Positions 1 through 9,401 of a stretch of DNA of 21,352 nucleotides are shown here, piece after piece. This DNA comes from Endotrypanum monterogeii. Taxonomy: Eukaryota > Euglenozoa > Kinetoplastea > Trypanosomatida > Trypanosomatidae. Numbering within the stretch: the first letter of the stretch is position 1; each line of letters starts with the position of its first letter. Position numbers and translations under genes: made by a program. The stretch is taken from positions 652,600 through 673,951 of the forward strand of contig CM007338.1 of assembly GCA_000333855.2 (NCBI GenBank), read 5' to 3'. The notes beneath the pieces are model-generated. The model was given only the letters and a program-made list of their open reading frames with translations. It ran no database searches and had not been told where the DNA came from.

Positions 1-358
1 ACCTTTGACCCCGGCTATCTCGCTAAGATTTATTGTAGCGATGGCCAGTCTGCCGCTGTGGGTATGGATTTACTGCGTTGTGTGGTGGATGGTGCAGGAT
101 GGCGTGAAGGTTCTGTCGCACATGCTGATGGACGCTGTGGATCTGTTTGGGTGCGTGTCGGATGCGGAGGGCTCCGGGCCAATCATGCCGTACACTGATG
201 ACATGAACGATAACGGGTTTGCAACGAAGAAGAAGGCGCCTAGCGCGGGCGTTTCCAGCACGTCGAACCAACTTGCGGACGGCGCGCGCAATGATACCCA
301 CTCGCCAGTAGAGGATACCACCCCGGTGGACGTGTACCCCTCGAAGAACAGGAAGTGA
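1..358 (+). CDS. 3' end of an upstream plasma-membrane H+-ATPase copy (partial, 5' end outside window)
   Basis: This is the C-terminal end of a P-type proton ATPase, cut by the window edge. From position 51 to the stop at 356-358 it matches 5398-5705 of the complete copy downstream by eye. It covers the last membrane segment (LPLWVWIYCVVWWMVQD) and the hydrophilic tail ending PSKNRK. The first 50 nt stay open in frame but do not encode the residues found in the other copy; compared without gaps in the same register they match at only about 20 of 46 positions. Leishmania is known to carry tandem H+-ATPase genes, so an upstream copy is expected. The odd first 50 nt are more likely poor sequence at a contig edge than a real variant, but this cannot be decided here. 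No start codon is present; the ATG at 41-43 is not a plausible start. Confidence 0.85.
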   Translation, partial: PLTPAISLRFIVAMASLPLWVWIYCVVWWMVQDGVKVLSHMLMDAVDLFGCVSDAEGSGPIMPYTDDMNDNGFATKKKAPSAGVSSTSNQLADGARNDTHSPVEDTTPVDVYPSKNRK

Positions 359-442
359 TGTCACAGGCACATGTGGAGGAGATGGTGGGGACTGGCTAAG
401 GCGAAGGGTGTTCACGGCCTGCGACTGTGAGTTATGGGGGTG
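51..442 (+). repeat. Direct repeat, copy 1: ATPase 3' coding end plus 84 nt of 3' flank
   Basis: This stretch matches 5398-5789 at a constant offset of 5347 nt, and I saw no mismatch when reading the two side by side. It covers the final 103 codons including the stop and 84 nt of the 3' untranslated region. After 442 the flanks become unrelated (tgcagtctgtgtac against tggagtctgggctt). The shared block shows a recent tandem duplication or gene conversion whose downstream edge lies just past the stop codon. Confidence 0.9.
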
Positions 443-726
443 CAGTCTGTGTACAGTAGAGCACAGTTTGGTTAGTCGTACTCCACCCCTGGGTTAATTG
501 TGATACCTTCACCCTGTACTGCGGGGGATAAAATATGTATCCAAAAAGGAAAATCCGACGGAATCGTGAAAAAAAAAATGTTCTTCACGATATATGAGAT
601 GGCCACGTCCTTTTTAATTTTTTTTTCTTGTGTATGGAGGAGGGGAGGGGAGGGTGTGTGGTTTGGGTGTTTAGAAGGAACGCGGCTGGGGCATGGCAAG
701 CTACGCGTTGCTACCTTAAAGACGGC

Positions 727-838
727 GGCGCACTCTCCTTCTCTGCACCCCCCCGGACCCTCCCATCCCCTTTTTTTTCTCCTGTGTTTTTTGTTTCCTT
801 TTCTCCTATTTTTTCTTTTCCGATTTTCTTTTCTCGAG
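727..838 (+). promoter_or_regulatory. Long polypyrimidine tract in the inter-ATPase spacer
   Basis: About 110 nt are almost entirely C and T, broken by a few purines, and end in ctcgag. In trypanosomatids such tracts direct spliced-leader addition at a downstream AG and help place polyadenylation of the upstream mRNA. No coding region follows closely, so its use is uncertain; it may set the 3' end of the first ATPase mRNA. Confidence 0.35.
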
Positions 839-1103
839 ATATTTTTGTCTGGCATCATCACCGCAGTGGGCTGCGTGTGTTTTGCGAGCTCATCGAGGAT
901 TAGTGTAGGATAGCGTAGCGGATGTTTTCTTCAATTCGATTGACACCTCTTCCCCTAATCTCGATGAGAAAAGGCTCTCAGGAATTCACGTATCACTGAC
1001 CCCCTCCCCCCTCCGCACTTCTACCCCCCTTACCTACCTCCTTCCCTTCGCATCGCTGTGTCACGGCGCACGTAGCGCTCCTTGTGATGATTCGAAGGGC
1101 AAG

Positions 1104-1122
1104 TATATATATATATATATAA
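1104..1122. repeat. (TA)n microsatellite
   Basis: An uninterrupted TA dinucleotide run of about nine units in the spacer, directly followed by a short poly-T. Confidence 0.9.
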
Positions 1123-2269
1123 TTTTTTCCGAGAGCTTGTGGATGTGTGGGCGGCTCTACACAGCCGTCGTGGCCTACAGGTGTGAGGTAATGATGTCCA
1201 GGGAAAGATGCAATGTATCTTCGCGGCGAGCGCCACGTGAGTACAGACGCGCGGTAATACAATTGTTCCCCCCTGTCTTCTTATGCTCACGCTTGCATCG
1301 TATCAAATTTCACTGTAGGGAGAGAAGCATCGTACGCTCTGCGATAGTGAGCTGAGAGGATCTCGGAGATGTCGAGACGGAGAGCTCGAAACACAGTGTG
1401 GCTCACCGGTGCGCTGGCCTCCCCTCTTCTTGAACATTCTGTGATGTTCGGTGCGGATATTCGGGGGTGCGCGGATGTACTTGGTGGGTGGGTAGGTGGG
1501 AAATAACCCCCCCCCTCTCACCTCCCTTTACACCACGTTTGTGGGTGATCTCACTTCTCTGTGTTCGGGGTGAGCCAGGAGGCGTTCTTTTTTTTTCTAT
1601 TTTTTACTTGGTTGCTGTTGTGCACGTGCCCGTCTGGTGTACACATACGCGGGCGTGTACCTAAGCACTACACTGAACTCTTCTACATCGCTGTAGTGCC
1701 CCTTCACCCCTCCGATACATCCACTTCCGAGGCACGTATCCGTCGTAGTGTAAGAGAAGCATTAATGTTAGTAAGTCTCAAGGTCAAATGGTGTGCAAGC
1801 CGCTAAATGTATGGCCGACACACACAAAAAAAAAAAAAACCGTATATATTTTTTCCATCGGTGTAGGCATGAGAGAGCGAGAGAGGGGAGAGAGAGGTTG
1901 AGGAGAATACAGTAGCGCGGTAGTGGGTCAGACGCACGTTCTGGAGCCCTCCCCACCCCCTACCTGAGTGGAGTGCGTGTCCCTCCCTTTTGTATTCATC
2001 CGTTGCCGTGTCTATGGGTGGCTTGCACCTAATACTGAGCGACACTGTCATAATACAAACGGTGATGCGTTCGCCTGCATTTCCTTTTGCGTATTTGCGT
2101 CGTTATTCCGTTCTCCTTTTTTTTGTCTTTACGTACTGTCGAGGTGTCTTTCCCAGAGAGTTGGCTTTCGATTCTCTGACTCCTTTTTTCTTCCATTCCA
2201 CCGATATCGCACCCTCCTCCCTCGCTGTGATCATGATCTGAACCCTCAACGGACCGCATGCATATCATC

Positions 2270-2363
2270 TTCCCATTTCCCTTTCGACCCCCCTCCCCCT
2301 TTCCTTTCCTTTTCTTTTCCCCGATTTCATTTTGTCTTTCTCGGCTTTTCTGTCTCCCCAAAG
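2270..2363 (+). promoter_or_regulatory. Predicted trans-splicing signal for the H+-ATPase gene (polypyrimidine tract plus AG at 2362-2363)
   Basis: About 85 nt of nearly pure pyrimidine end in tctccccaaag, giving an AG at 2362-2363. This fits a spliced-leader acceptor and would leave a 5' UTR of about 440 nt that includes the AT-rich block at 2466-2541. A second tract much closer to the start codon (2761-2796) competes with it. The choice between them is inference. Confidence 0.5.
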
Positions 2364-2465
2364 CATTTGTAGTAGAGTGATATCCGACGGTAAATTCTTT
2401 TGTGCGTCCAGCGACAGTGTGTACCTATTCCTTCCCTCCCCGATCTCAGGAAAAAAGTGTGCGCA

Positions 2466-2541
2466 CTATACATACATATATATATATATATAAATATATT
2501 AGTATAAGTATATATATATATATATTATCTATATAATATTT
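2466..2541. repeat. AT-rich block with imperfect TA repeats
   Basis: About 75 nt almost wholly A and T, made of TA runs separated by short breaks (ataaatatattagtataag). It stands out from the GC-rich genes. It lies 264 nt before the ATPase start codon and is largely self-complementary, so it could fold on itself in DNA or in a 5' UTR. Confidence 0.85.
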
Positions 2542-2760
2542 GTAGCTCTTCTCTCATTCAAAGGTGCGTTTAGGAAGCTCTGACGGACAACGATCACCGT
2601 TTTCTTTTGAGTGCTTTAATATCCCTTGCCACCAGTGGTGGCGCCTTTTCATTTGGTTGTTGTCGTGAAGAGTCCTCAGCACTTCCCTTCAAAGCTTTCA
2701 GGGCGTCCAGATTTCCTTCTCGAACGCAAGAAGAGATCTACCAGTCTACACAACTAGCGA

Positions 2761-2796
2761 TCCCTTTTTTTTTTCTGCCCCACATATCATCATCAG
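2761..2796 (+). promoter_or_regulatory. Alternative start-proximal trans-splicing signal (AG at 2795-2796)
   Basis: A pyrimidine tract (tcccttttttttttctgcccc) ends 24 nt before ATG 2805, and the next AG is at 2795-2796. Its use would leave a 5' UTR of only 8 nt. Together with the tract at 2270-2363 this gives two candidate acceptors for one gene. Confidence 0.4.
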
Positions 2797-2804
2797 AAGC
2801 CGAA

Positions 2805-5705
2805 ATGCACGCTGGTAGGCCCGGTAAGGACGCTGCCGCGTTCGGTGACAGGCCCACGAGCCCGTCCGAGGTGGAGATCGCACCGCACAAGCCGCAGCGA
2901 CGCCAATCCGTTTTGTCGAAGGCGGTAAGCGAGCACGATGAGCGCGCAACGGGTCCGGCGACGGACCTGCTGCCGCCGTCGAAGGGTCTGACAGAGACAG
3001 AGGCGGCTGAGTTGCTGGAAAAGTACGGGCGTAACGAACTGCCGGAGAAGAGAACGCCAAGCTGGCTGATCTACGTGCGCGGTCTGTGGGGCCCAATGCC
3101 TGCGGCACTGTGGATCGCGATCATCATCGAGTTTGCGCTGGAGAACTGGCCTGACGGCGCAATTTTGTTTGCCATCCAGATCGCTAACGCGACGATTGGG
3201 TGGTACGAGACAGTGAAGGCCGGCGATGCTGTTGCTGCGCTGAAGAACTCCCTGAAGCCGATCGCGACTGTGTACCGTGACTCGAAGTGGCAGCAGATCG
3301 ACGCTGCGCTGCTTGTGCCTGGCGACCTTGTGAAGCTTGCCGCCGGCTCTGCGGTGCCTGCGGATTGCAGCATTAACGAGGGCGTGATTGACGTGGATGA
3401 GGCTGCGCTGACGGGTGAGTCGCTGCCTGTGACGATGGGCCCGGAGCACATGCCGAAGATGGGGTCGAATGTTGTGCGCGGTGAGGTGGAGGGCACCGTG
3501 CAGTACACCGGCACGCTGACGTTCTTCGGTAAGACAGCTGCGCTGCTGCAGTCCGTGGAGGCGGACCTAGGCAACATCCACGTGATCCTGAGCCGCGTGA
3601 TGGTTTCTCTGTGCGCACTCTCGTTCATGCTGTGCATGTGCTGCTTCATCTACCTTCTGGCGAAATTTTATGAGTCGTTCCGCCACGCGCTGCAGTTCGC
3701 TGTCGTTGTGTTGGTGGTGTCGATCCCGATCGCGCTAGAAATTGTGGTGACGACGACGCTTGCGGTGGGGTCGAAACATCTGTCAAAGCACAAGATTATT
3801 GTGACGAAGCTGTCTGCGATCGAGATGATGTCCGGTGTGAACATGCTGTGCTCTGACAAGACGGGGACGCTGACGCTGAACAAGATGGAGATCCAGGAGC
3901 AGTGCTTCACATTCGAGGAGGGCAATGATCTGCGCTCGACCCTGATTCTAGCGGCGCTGGCTGCGAAGTGGCGCGAGCCGCCGCGTGATGCGCTTGACAC
4001 GATGGTGCTGGGCGCGGCGGATCTGGACGAGTGTGACAACTACAACCAGTTGGCATTTGTGCCGTTCGACCCGACAACGAAGCGCACCGCTGCGACGCTG
4101 GTAGACCGGCGCAGCGGCGAGAAGTTCGAGGTGACGAAGGGCGCTCCGCACGTGATCCTGGAGATGGTCTACAACCAGGACGAGATCAACGACGAGGTTG
4201 TGGAGATCATCGACAGCTTGGCGGCGCGTGGCGTCCGGTGCCTGTCTGTGGCGAAGACGGACCAGAAGGGCCGCTGGCACATGGCCGGCATCTTGACGTT
4301 CCTGGACCCGCCGCGTCCCGACACGAAGGATACGATCCGTCGCAGCAAGGAGTACGGTGTGGACGTGAAGATGATCACTGGCGACCACTTGCTGATCGCG
4401 AAGGAGATGTGCCGCATGCTGAATCTGGACCCGAACATCTTGACGGCGGACAAGCTGCCGAAGATCAAGGATGCGAACGATCTGCCGAGCGACCTTGGCT
4501 CGAGGTACGGCGACATGATGCTGTCTGTTGGCGGGTTCGCGCAGGTGTTCCCGGAGCACAAGTTCATGATTGTGGAGACGCTACGCCAGCGCGGGTACAC
4601 GTGCGCGATGACCGGCGACGGTGTGAACGACGCGCCTGCGCTGAAGCGTGCTGACGTGGGTATCGCGGTGCACGGTGCGACGGATGCTGCGCGCGCTGCT
4701 GCAGACATGGTGCTGACGGAGCCCGGTCTGAGTGTGGTGGTGGATGCGATGCTGGTGTCGCGCGAGGTGTTCCAGCGCATGATGTCTTTCTTGACGTACC
4801 GCATTTCTGCGACGCTACAACTTGTGTGCTTCTTCTTCATTGCCTGCTTCAGCCTGACGCCGAAGGACTACGGCAGCGTTGACCCGGACTTCCAGTTCTT
4901 CCACCTGCCCGTGCTGATGTTCATGCTGATCACGCTGCTGAACGATGGCTGCCTGATGACGATTGGCTACGACCACGTGGTCCCGTCTGAGCGCCCGCAG
5001 AAGTGGAACCTGCCGGTTGTGTTCGTGAGCGCGTCGATTCTAGCGGCTGTTGGGGGGGGGCCGTCGCTGATGCTTTTTGGGATTGGTCTGGGGGCCTACA
5101 GCCCTGCATACTACATGGACTCCTGGTTCTACCACTTGGGCCTCGCGCAGCTTCCGCAGGGCAAGCTTGTGTCGATGATGTACTTGAAGATCTCGATTTC
5201 GGACTTCCTGACGCTGTTCTCGTCGCGTACTGGCGGTCACTTTTTCTTCTTCATGGCGCCAAGCCCCATTCTGCTGTGCGGTGCTGTCATCTCTCTTCTC
5301 GTGTCGACCCTCGCCGCGTCGTTCTGGCAAAGGTCGAGTCCGGACAATGTGCTGACGGAGGGCCTCGCTCTCGGCGACACAAACGCGAAGAAGCTGTTGC
5401 CGCTGTGGGTATGGATTTACTGCGTTGTGTGGTGGATGGTGCAGGATGGCGTGAAGGTTCTGTCGCACATGCTGATGGACGCTGTGGATCTGTTTGGGTG
5501 CGTGTCGGATGCGGAGGGCTCCGGGCCAATCATGCCGTACACTGATGACATGAACGATAACGGGTTTGCAACGAAGAAGAAGGCGCCTAGCGCGGGCGTT
5601 TCCAGCACGTCGAACCAACTTGCGGACGGCGCGCGCAATGATACCCACTCGCCAGTAGAGGATACCACCCCGGTGGACGTGTACCCCTCGAAGAACAGGA
5701 AGTGA
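2805..5705 (+). CDS. Plasma-membrane proton-pumping P-type ATPase (P3A)
   Basis: ATP-driven proton export pump of 966 aa, close to the roughly 970 aa of the Leishmania family members; it should set cytoplasmic pH and membrane potential. Visible signatures: membrane pair M1/M2 (about 97-134); actuator TGES at 203-206; M3/M4 (about 256-322) with SIPIALE; phosphorylation motif DKTGT with Asp351; nucleotide-binding KGAPH from Lys445; DPPRPDT at 501; MITGDH at 523; hinge TGDGVNDAPAL at 603; then six C-terminal membrane segments (about 660-890) and a 75-residue hydrophilic tail. The frame stays open upstream through a TTG, but ATG 2805 is chosen because it is the first Met, starts the family-like N-terminus and follows a splice-type tract. 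RRQS at 32-35 is a possible kinase site. The segment from 5050 to 5096 has unusual glycines. It is the second gene of a tandem array. Product identity is near certain; which numbered paralogue it is cannot be told. Confidence 0.97.
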   Translation: MHAGRPGKDAAAFGDRPTSPSEVEIAPHKPQRRQSVLSKAVSEHDERATGPATDLLPPSKGLTETEAAELLEKYGRNELPEKRTPSWLIYVRGLWGPMPAALWIAIIIEFALENWPDGAILFAIQIANATIGWYETVKAGDAVAALKNSLKPIATVYRDSKWQQIDAALLVPGDLVKLAAGSAVPADCSINEGVIDVDEAALTGESLPVTMGPEHMPKMGSNVVRGEVEGTVQYTGTLTFFGKTAALLQSVEADLGNIHVILSRVMVSLCALSFMLCMCCFIYLLAKFYESFRHALQFAVVVLVVSIPIALEIVVTTTLAVGSKHLSKHKIIVTKLSAIEMMSGVNMLCSDKTGTLTLNKMEIQEQCFTFEEGNDLRSTLILAALAAKWREPPRDALDTMVLGAADLDECDNYNQLAFVPFDPTTKRTAATLVDRRSGEKFEVTKGAPHVILEMVYNQDEINDEVVEIIDSLAARGVRCLSVAKTDQKGRWHMAGILTFLDPPRPDTKDTIRRSKEYGVDVKMITGDHLLIAKEMCRMLNLDPNILTADKLPKIKDANDLPSDLGSRYGDMMLSVGGFAQVFPEHKFMIVETLRQRGYTCAMTGDGVNDAPALKRADVGIAVHGATDAARAAADMVLTEPGLSVVVDAMLVSREVFQRMMSFLTYRISATLQLVCFFFIACFSLTPKDYGSVDPDFQFFHLPVLMFMLITLLNDGCLMTIGYDHVVPSERPQKWNLPVVFVSASILAAVGGGPSLMLFGIGLGAYSPAYYMDSWFYHLGLAQLPQGKLVSMMYLKISISDFLTLFSSRTGGHFFFFMAPSPILLCGAVISLLVSTLAASFWQRSSPDNVLTEGLALGDTNAKKLLPLWVWIYCVVWWMVQDGVKVLSHMLMDAVDLFGCVSDAEGSGPIMPYTDDMNDNGFATKKKAPSAGVSSTSNQLADGARNDTHSPVEDTTPVDVYPSKNRK

Positions 5706-5789
5706 TGTCACAGGCACATGTGGAGGAGATGGTGGGGACTGGCTAAGGCGAAGGGTGTTCACGGCCTGCGACTGTGAGTTATGGGGGTG
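5398..5789 (+). repeat. Direct repeat, copy 2: ATPase 3' coding end plus 84 nt of 3' flank
   Basis: Partner of the block at 51-442, at an offset of 5347 nt, equal to one gene plus its spacer. Beyond 5789 the two 3' flanks share nothing obvious, so the two mRNAs would carry the same protein tail but different 3' UTRs. Confidence 0.9.
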
Positions 5790-8030
5790 GAGTCTGGGCT
5801 TCTTTTTTATAACAGGACTGAGAAGTTGTCTACTGTGGTAGTGCCTGTTGACGCAAAGATGAGCATCGTCGATGGTGGAAGAGAGACTACTCTTTCAAAG
5901 CGTTCATCCATTTTTTTTTCTGTTTTTTTAGTGCGCTGAGTGTGATCTCATTTTCTTCGAATGTTTTGCGTGCGTTGTGACAAAGGAGTCGGCCCTCGAG
6001 TAACACTTAGTACCCCCCCCTCCCCTCCCCCCTTACCTCCCCCCCCCCAACCAACGAACCAACCAACCAAGGTGCCCACATACACCTTGCTTCTCCGCTT
6101 TCCTTCCTTTCGTTTACTTTTACGTTTGTCATACATGGGGCTCGCTACTGATATGTGGATTCATGGGCTGGGTGACTGTTTTTTTTTTTTGTTGTCGTTT
6201 GCCGTGATTCTGTATATGTACATCTATGACTCATAGATCGATGTGTGCAGGCGATTGCGGGTTGATGAGTATCGTCCAGCTTTTTTCACTGAAGAGAGAT
6301 AGTCTTTCAGCATTCACACTTTGTGGCCTTCCAGTTCTTCTTTTTTTTTCTCTTCACCAAAGGAGGTGGCTCGAAGTCGTGCAGCCATAGCGTGAAATTT
6401 GCGCAACTGCTCCACAGTCCTCCTCTCCACAAATCCATTACCCCTCGTTTGTTGCCACGTCTTTGCGCCACGGGTGCATGTGATCTGCTGTTGCAGCATT
6501 AGGTGTGTGTGCGAACTAGAAAAAAGATGCTTTTATTGATGGGTCACTTTTCTCTTACGACGGGTGTTTAACTGTGCACTTTTCTATTTCATACAACGTC
6601 GAATGAATGGGTATGAGGACATATGGAGACACGGATGACGGAGTTGGTGGCAGTGGTGCGGCTGTTCCTGCACTCTCACTCGAGCGTTTTTTTTTTTTTA
6701 ATTGCCCCCCCTTTTTTTTTTGATTTCTATGCTAACGGAAAAGAAAAATGTGATGACTTCTCCACGACGGTCGCTCTGACTGTGCGTTGTGTTGCTGCTT
6801 TGTGTTTCTCCTCTCGTTGCTCCAGTTGGTTACACGGTTGATGTTTCCTCATTTGTTGATTCTGTTCATGGACTGAGGGAGATCGGGGGAGGAGGGGTGT
6901 GTATGTATGTATGTGTGTACCTCTGAAAAGGAGGGCAGAGAATTGGGCGGTAGGGGGTATATGTTTTAACTTAAAAAAGGAGCGTTTTTCTCCTTCGCCC
7001 TGTTTTTATTGGAGGGCCTCACTTTTTTTTTTTTTCTGTTTTGTTTTGTTTTCTCTCTTTTTTTTTTTTTCCCATCGCTGCCTCGTCATTCGCTCTCTGC
7101 TCTTTTCTACTTTGTATCGGTGGTAGCACACTACAACTACTAGTGTGCTGTTGTGCCGTCGCTGAGGCGACAGGTAAGGGCCAGCGCAGTCCTAACAAGG
7201 GAGGGAACGGTGCTGTGGGCATGATCGCCGATTCATTCTCTACTTTTTTTTTTTTTTTAATTGGCTGCTTATCCCTTTGTGGCACCTCAATCTCTGACAC
7301 TTACCTACATCACGTCCGATAAATGCACGCGTCGCGTAGAAAAGCCGAAAAGCATCCGGACATGCGGGGCTGGGGGGGTGGCAGCGTGTGGGTAAGTTGG
7401 AAGGAGGTCGAGGAGGTCACGTTGGCCTCGAAGGGACGCGCTGCTGTCTTTTTCTTTAATGTGGAGTCTCAACGCTTTCCTTCCTTTGGATGTCGATGTG
7501 AATGTCTCACCCCTCCTTCTTTTCACCTACTTTGCGTTGCATGCAACTGCAGTGCTGGGGTCACCTCCACATTCACTTGTTTTGTGGTCTTCCTCGAGTA
7601 GACGAAGACAACACGCCGCCACACGGACCTGTTGTGCTTCTCCAGCAGTACCCTCATCTACTGGAGCACTATTTTTTCTTGCTTTGCATATTTGGCTCTC
7701 AAACAGGTGTATGTGTATGAGTGAGTGAGTGAGTGAAGGTGTCTCTGAGCAAGGTTCATGAAGAAAACGTGGAGGCAGAGGGAAATACGCTCGCTCGAGA
7801 TAAGGTTGACAAAAAAAAACGACACGAGTAAGTGAAACACTCTTCCGAGGTAGAGGGTTTGGGTCTAGTTGAAGGTAGAGGATCAACCACACGCATCTGC
7901 TTCCCCGCAGAGGCTCCTGGCGCTGCGAGTTCGGGTTGATGATGCCTATCTCATTATGTTGTCAATGCTTCTTTTTTTATTTTTAACATATATCTTCACG
8001 TATCTATGTTGAAAACACGTTCTATTGATG

Positions 8031-8094
8031 GAGAGGAGAGGGGGGAGGGAGGGAGGGAGGGAGGGAGGGAGGAGAGGGGAGGAGAGGGGAGGGA
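8031..8094 (+). repeat. G-rich GGGA tandem repeat, quadruplex-prone
   Basis: The + strand is pure purine: gagaggagag, then repeated GGGA units, then ggagagggg units. It has many runs of three or more G close together, the pattern needed for a G-quadruplex in DNA or in the sense-strand RNA. It lies in the presumed ATPase 3' UTR. Confidence 0.85.
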
Positions 8095-8546
8095 TGTTGG
8101 GACTCTGCTCTCGTCCTCTCTCTCTCTCTTTATACCCGTTTTGTTTTAGTGCGCGCGCTTACTCACTAATTTCCTCATTTCTCTGTTCTTTCACCCCGTT
8201 TTGAAAATAAAATCGCCGGTATTGTCTCGCCGTCGCCGCCGCGCCCCCCATCTAGCTCTCATTTTTTTTTCTTGCCGTTTCCGACCCACTCCTTGTTGGG
8301 GGCACTTGTGTATGCGTCCTTTTTTTTTTGTTTCTATTTTCCATGCACGGATCTGTATGCCAAGCAGGCGCGGATTGGTGGTGATGGTGGTGATGACGCT
8401 GACCGCCTAAAGAAGACACTCTTGGCTAGAGGGCGGTGGAGTGCGGGGTTAGAGGCGATGGGGGGGTGGGGGAGAAGGGGAGGAGTCTGAGATTTTTTTT
8501 TTGACTGTTTCCATTCCCCTCCCCCTCCCCCATACACACCCCACTA

Positions 8547-8570
8547 CACACACACACACACACACACACA
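8547..8570. repeat. (CA)12 microsatellite
   Basis: Uninterrupted CA run of twelve units, preceded by a pyrimidine-rich stretch. A shorter CA run lies at about 8720-8736. Confidence 0.9.
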
Positions 8571-9373
8571 AATGAACTTCCCCCTTATCCGCATACTCGC
8601 AAGAAACATTAACATGAACACGGTCTAGATACCTTACTTAAGAGAGAGAAAAAAAAGAAAAACAGGGGGAGGGTGATGCATAAATGAGGCATCTCTGTGA
8701 TCCCGTACACAAAATCAGGACACACACACACACACAAAAGGAAGCTCGCACACTGCAGACTGCGTTGAGGTACGGTGAGGAAGGAGAAGAGGTACATGGA
8801 TAAAAGGATAAAGTGGGAACTCAACACACAAAAAAACAAAAACAAACGAGGAACACACCACCCCACTATCTCCAAAGCCTTTTTTTTTTCTACACCCTCG
8901 CCCGTGCACTTCTCCAGTGGCCCCCCCCCTCCGCCCATTAAAGCCTACGGCCCCCTTCCCGCACTCACAACGCAATATTTGTGGGTTATGACTAACGCGA
9001 GATGGTTTTCCTGCGGACCCGACCCACAGCATCAACGATGCACCATTAACTCCCAGGCTTCATGAACGTGATTTATCACTGCCTACGCGCTCATCGCTTG
9101 GTGGGGAATGCGAGTGTCCTAGAGGAGCTGGAGGTCACAGAATTCTAGGTTGGAGTAGTGCGTGTGGGAACACACTGACCTCAGCTTACCTCGGGTGTGG
9201 GTGGGTGAAGGGTACCAAGCGAGTATCTTCACATGTATGCATGATTTTTCTCTCTGCTTGGAATGTGTGCGGTGCTCTAATCATTTGCTTTTTATTTCCT
9301 ATCACTTTCTCGACCACGTTATTATGTGTCAATCACCGTTGAATTTTGCTTTCCTTCTACCGAAAAGCATTTC

Positions 9374-9400
9374 CACACACACACACACACACACACACAC
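9374..9400. repeat. (CA)n microsatellite next to the SIDER-like block
   Basis: Uninterrupted CA run of 13 units plus one base. It lies directly before the change in base composition that starts the SIDER-like block. Confidence 0.9.
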
Positions 9401-9401
9401 C

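Larger units (their letters stand above)
359..2804 (+). other. Spacer between the two H+-ATPase copies; no gene seen
   Basis: This 2.4 kb holds no open frame with coding-like composition; all frames are short and broken. It contains 84 nt of repeated 3' flank, a pyrimidine-rich stretch at about 727-838, poly-T and poly-C runs, a (TA)n at 1104-1122, a poly-A run at 1827-1839, a second long pyrimidine tract at about 2270-2356 and an AT-rich block at 2466-2541. It would supply the 3' UTR and polyadenylation region of copy 1 and the trans-splicing signals and 5' UTR of copy 2. Confidence 0.8.

Noticed and set aside
2607..2804. N-terminal extension of the ATPase by 66 codons
   Set aside because: It begins with a TTG, runs through a poly-T tract and a likely splice acceptor, and has no family resemblance. 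ATG 2805 gives the expected length and N-terminus.
2746..4840. Several open frames of 80-220 codons on the - strand under the ATPase
   Set aside because: They are antisense shadows created by the GC-rich codon bias of the ATPase; none has recognisable domains.
6260..6295. C/D-box snoRNA-like motifs (ttgatga followed by ctga)
   Set aside because: The spacing of about 25 nt is too short for a guide RNA, and no terminal stem or clear guide sequence is seen.
7155..7175. Small hairpin (gtcgctgaggcgac) and a donor-like aggtaag next to it
   Set aside because: A 5-bp stem occurs by chance at this scale, and cis-introns are extremely rare in these organisms.
7023..7256. Poly-T runs as transcription terminators
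   Set aside because: In trypanosomatid polycistronic units such runs are common between genes and act, if at all, in RNA processing. Genes continue on the same strand afterward.
5961..9065. Many 60-110 codon frames in the 5 kb spacer, some hydrophobic
   Set aside because: The apparent hydrophobicity comes from poly-T runs read as Phe. Starts are weak and the frames cross microsatellites.
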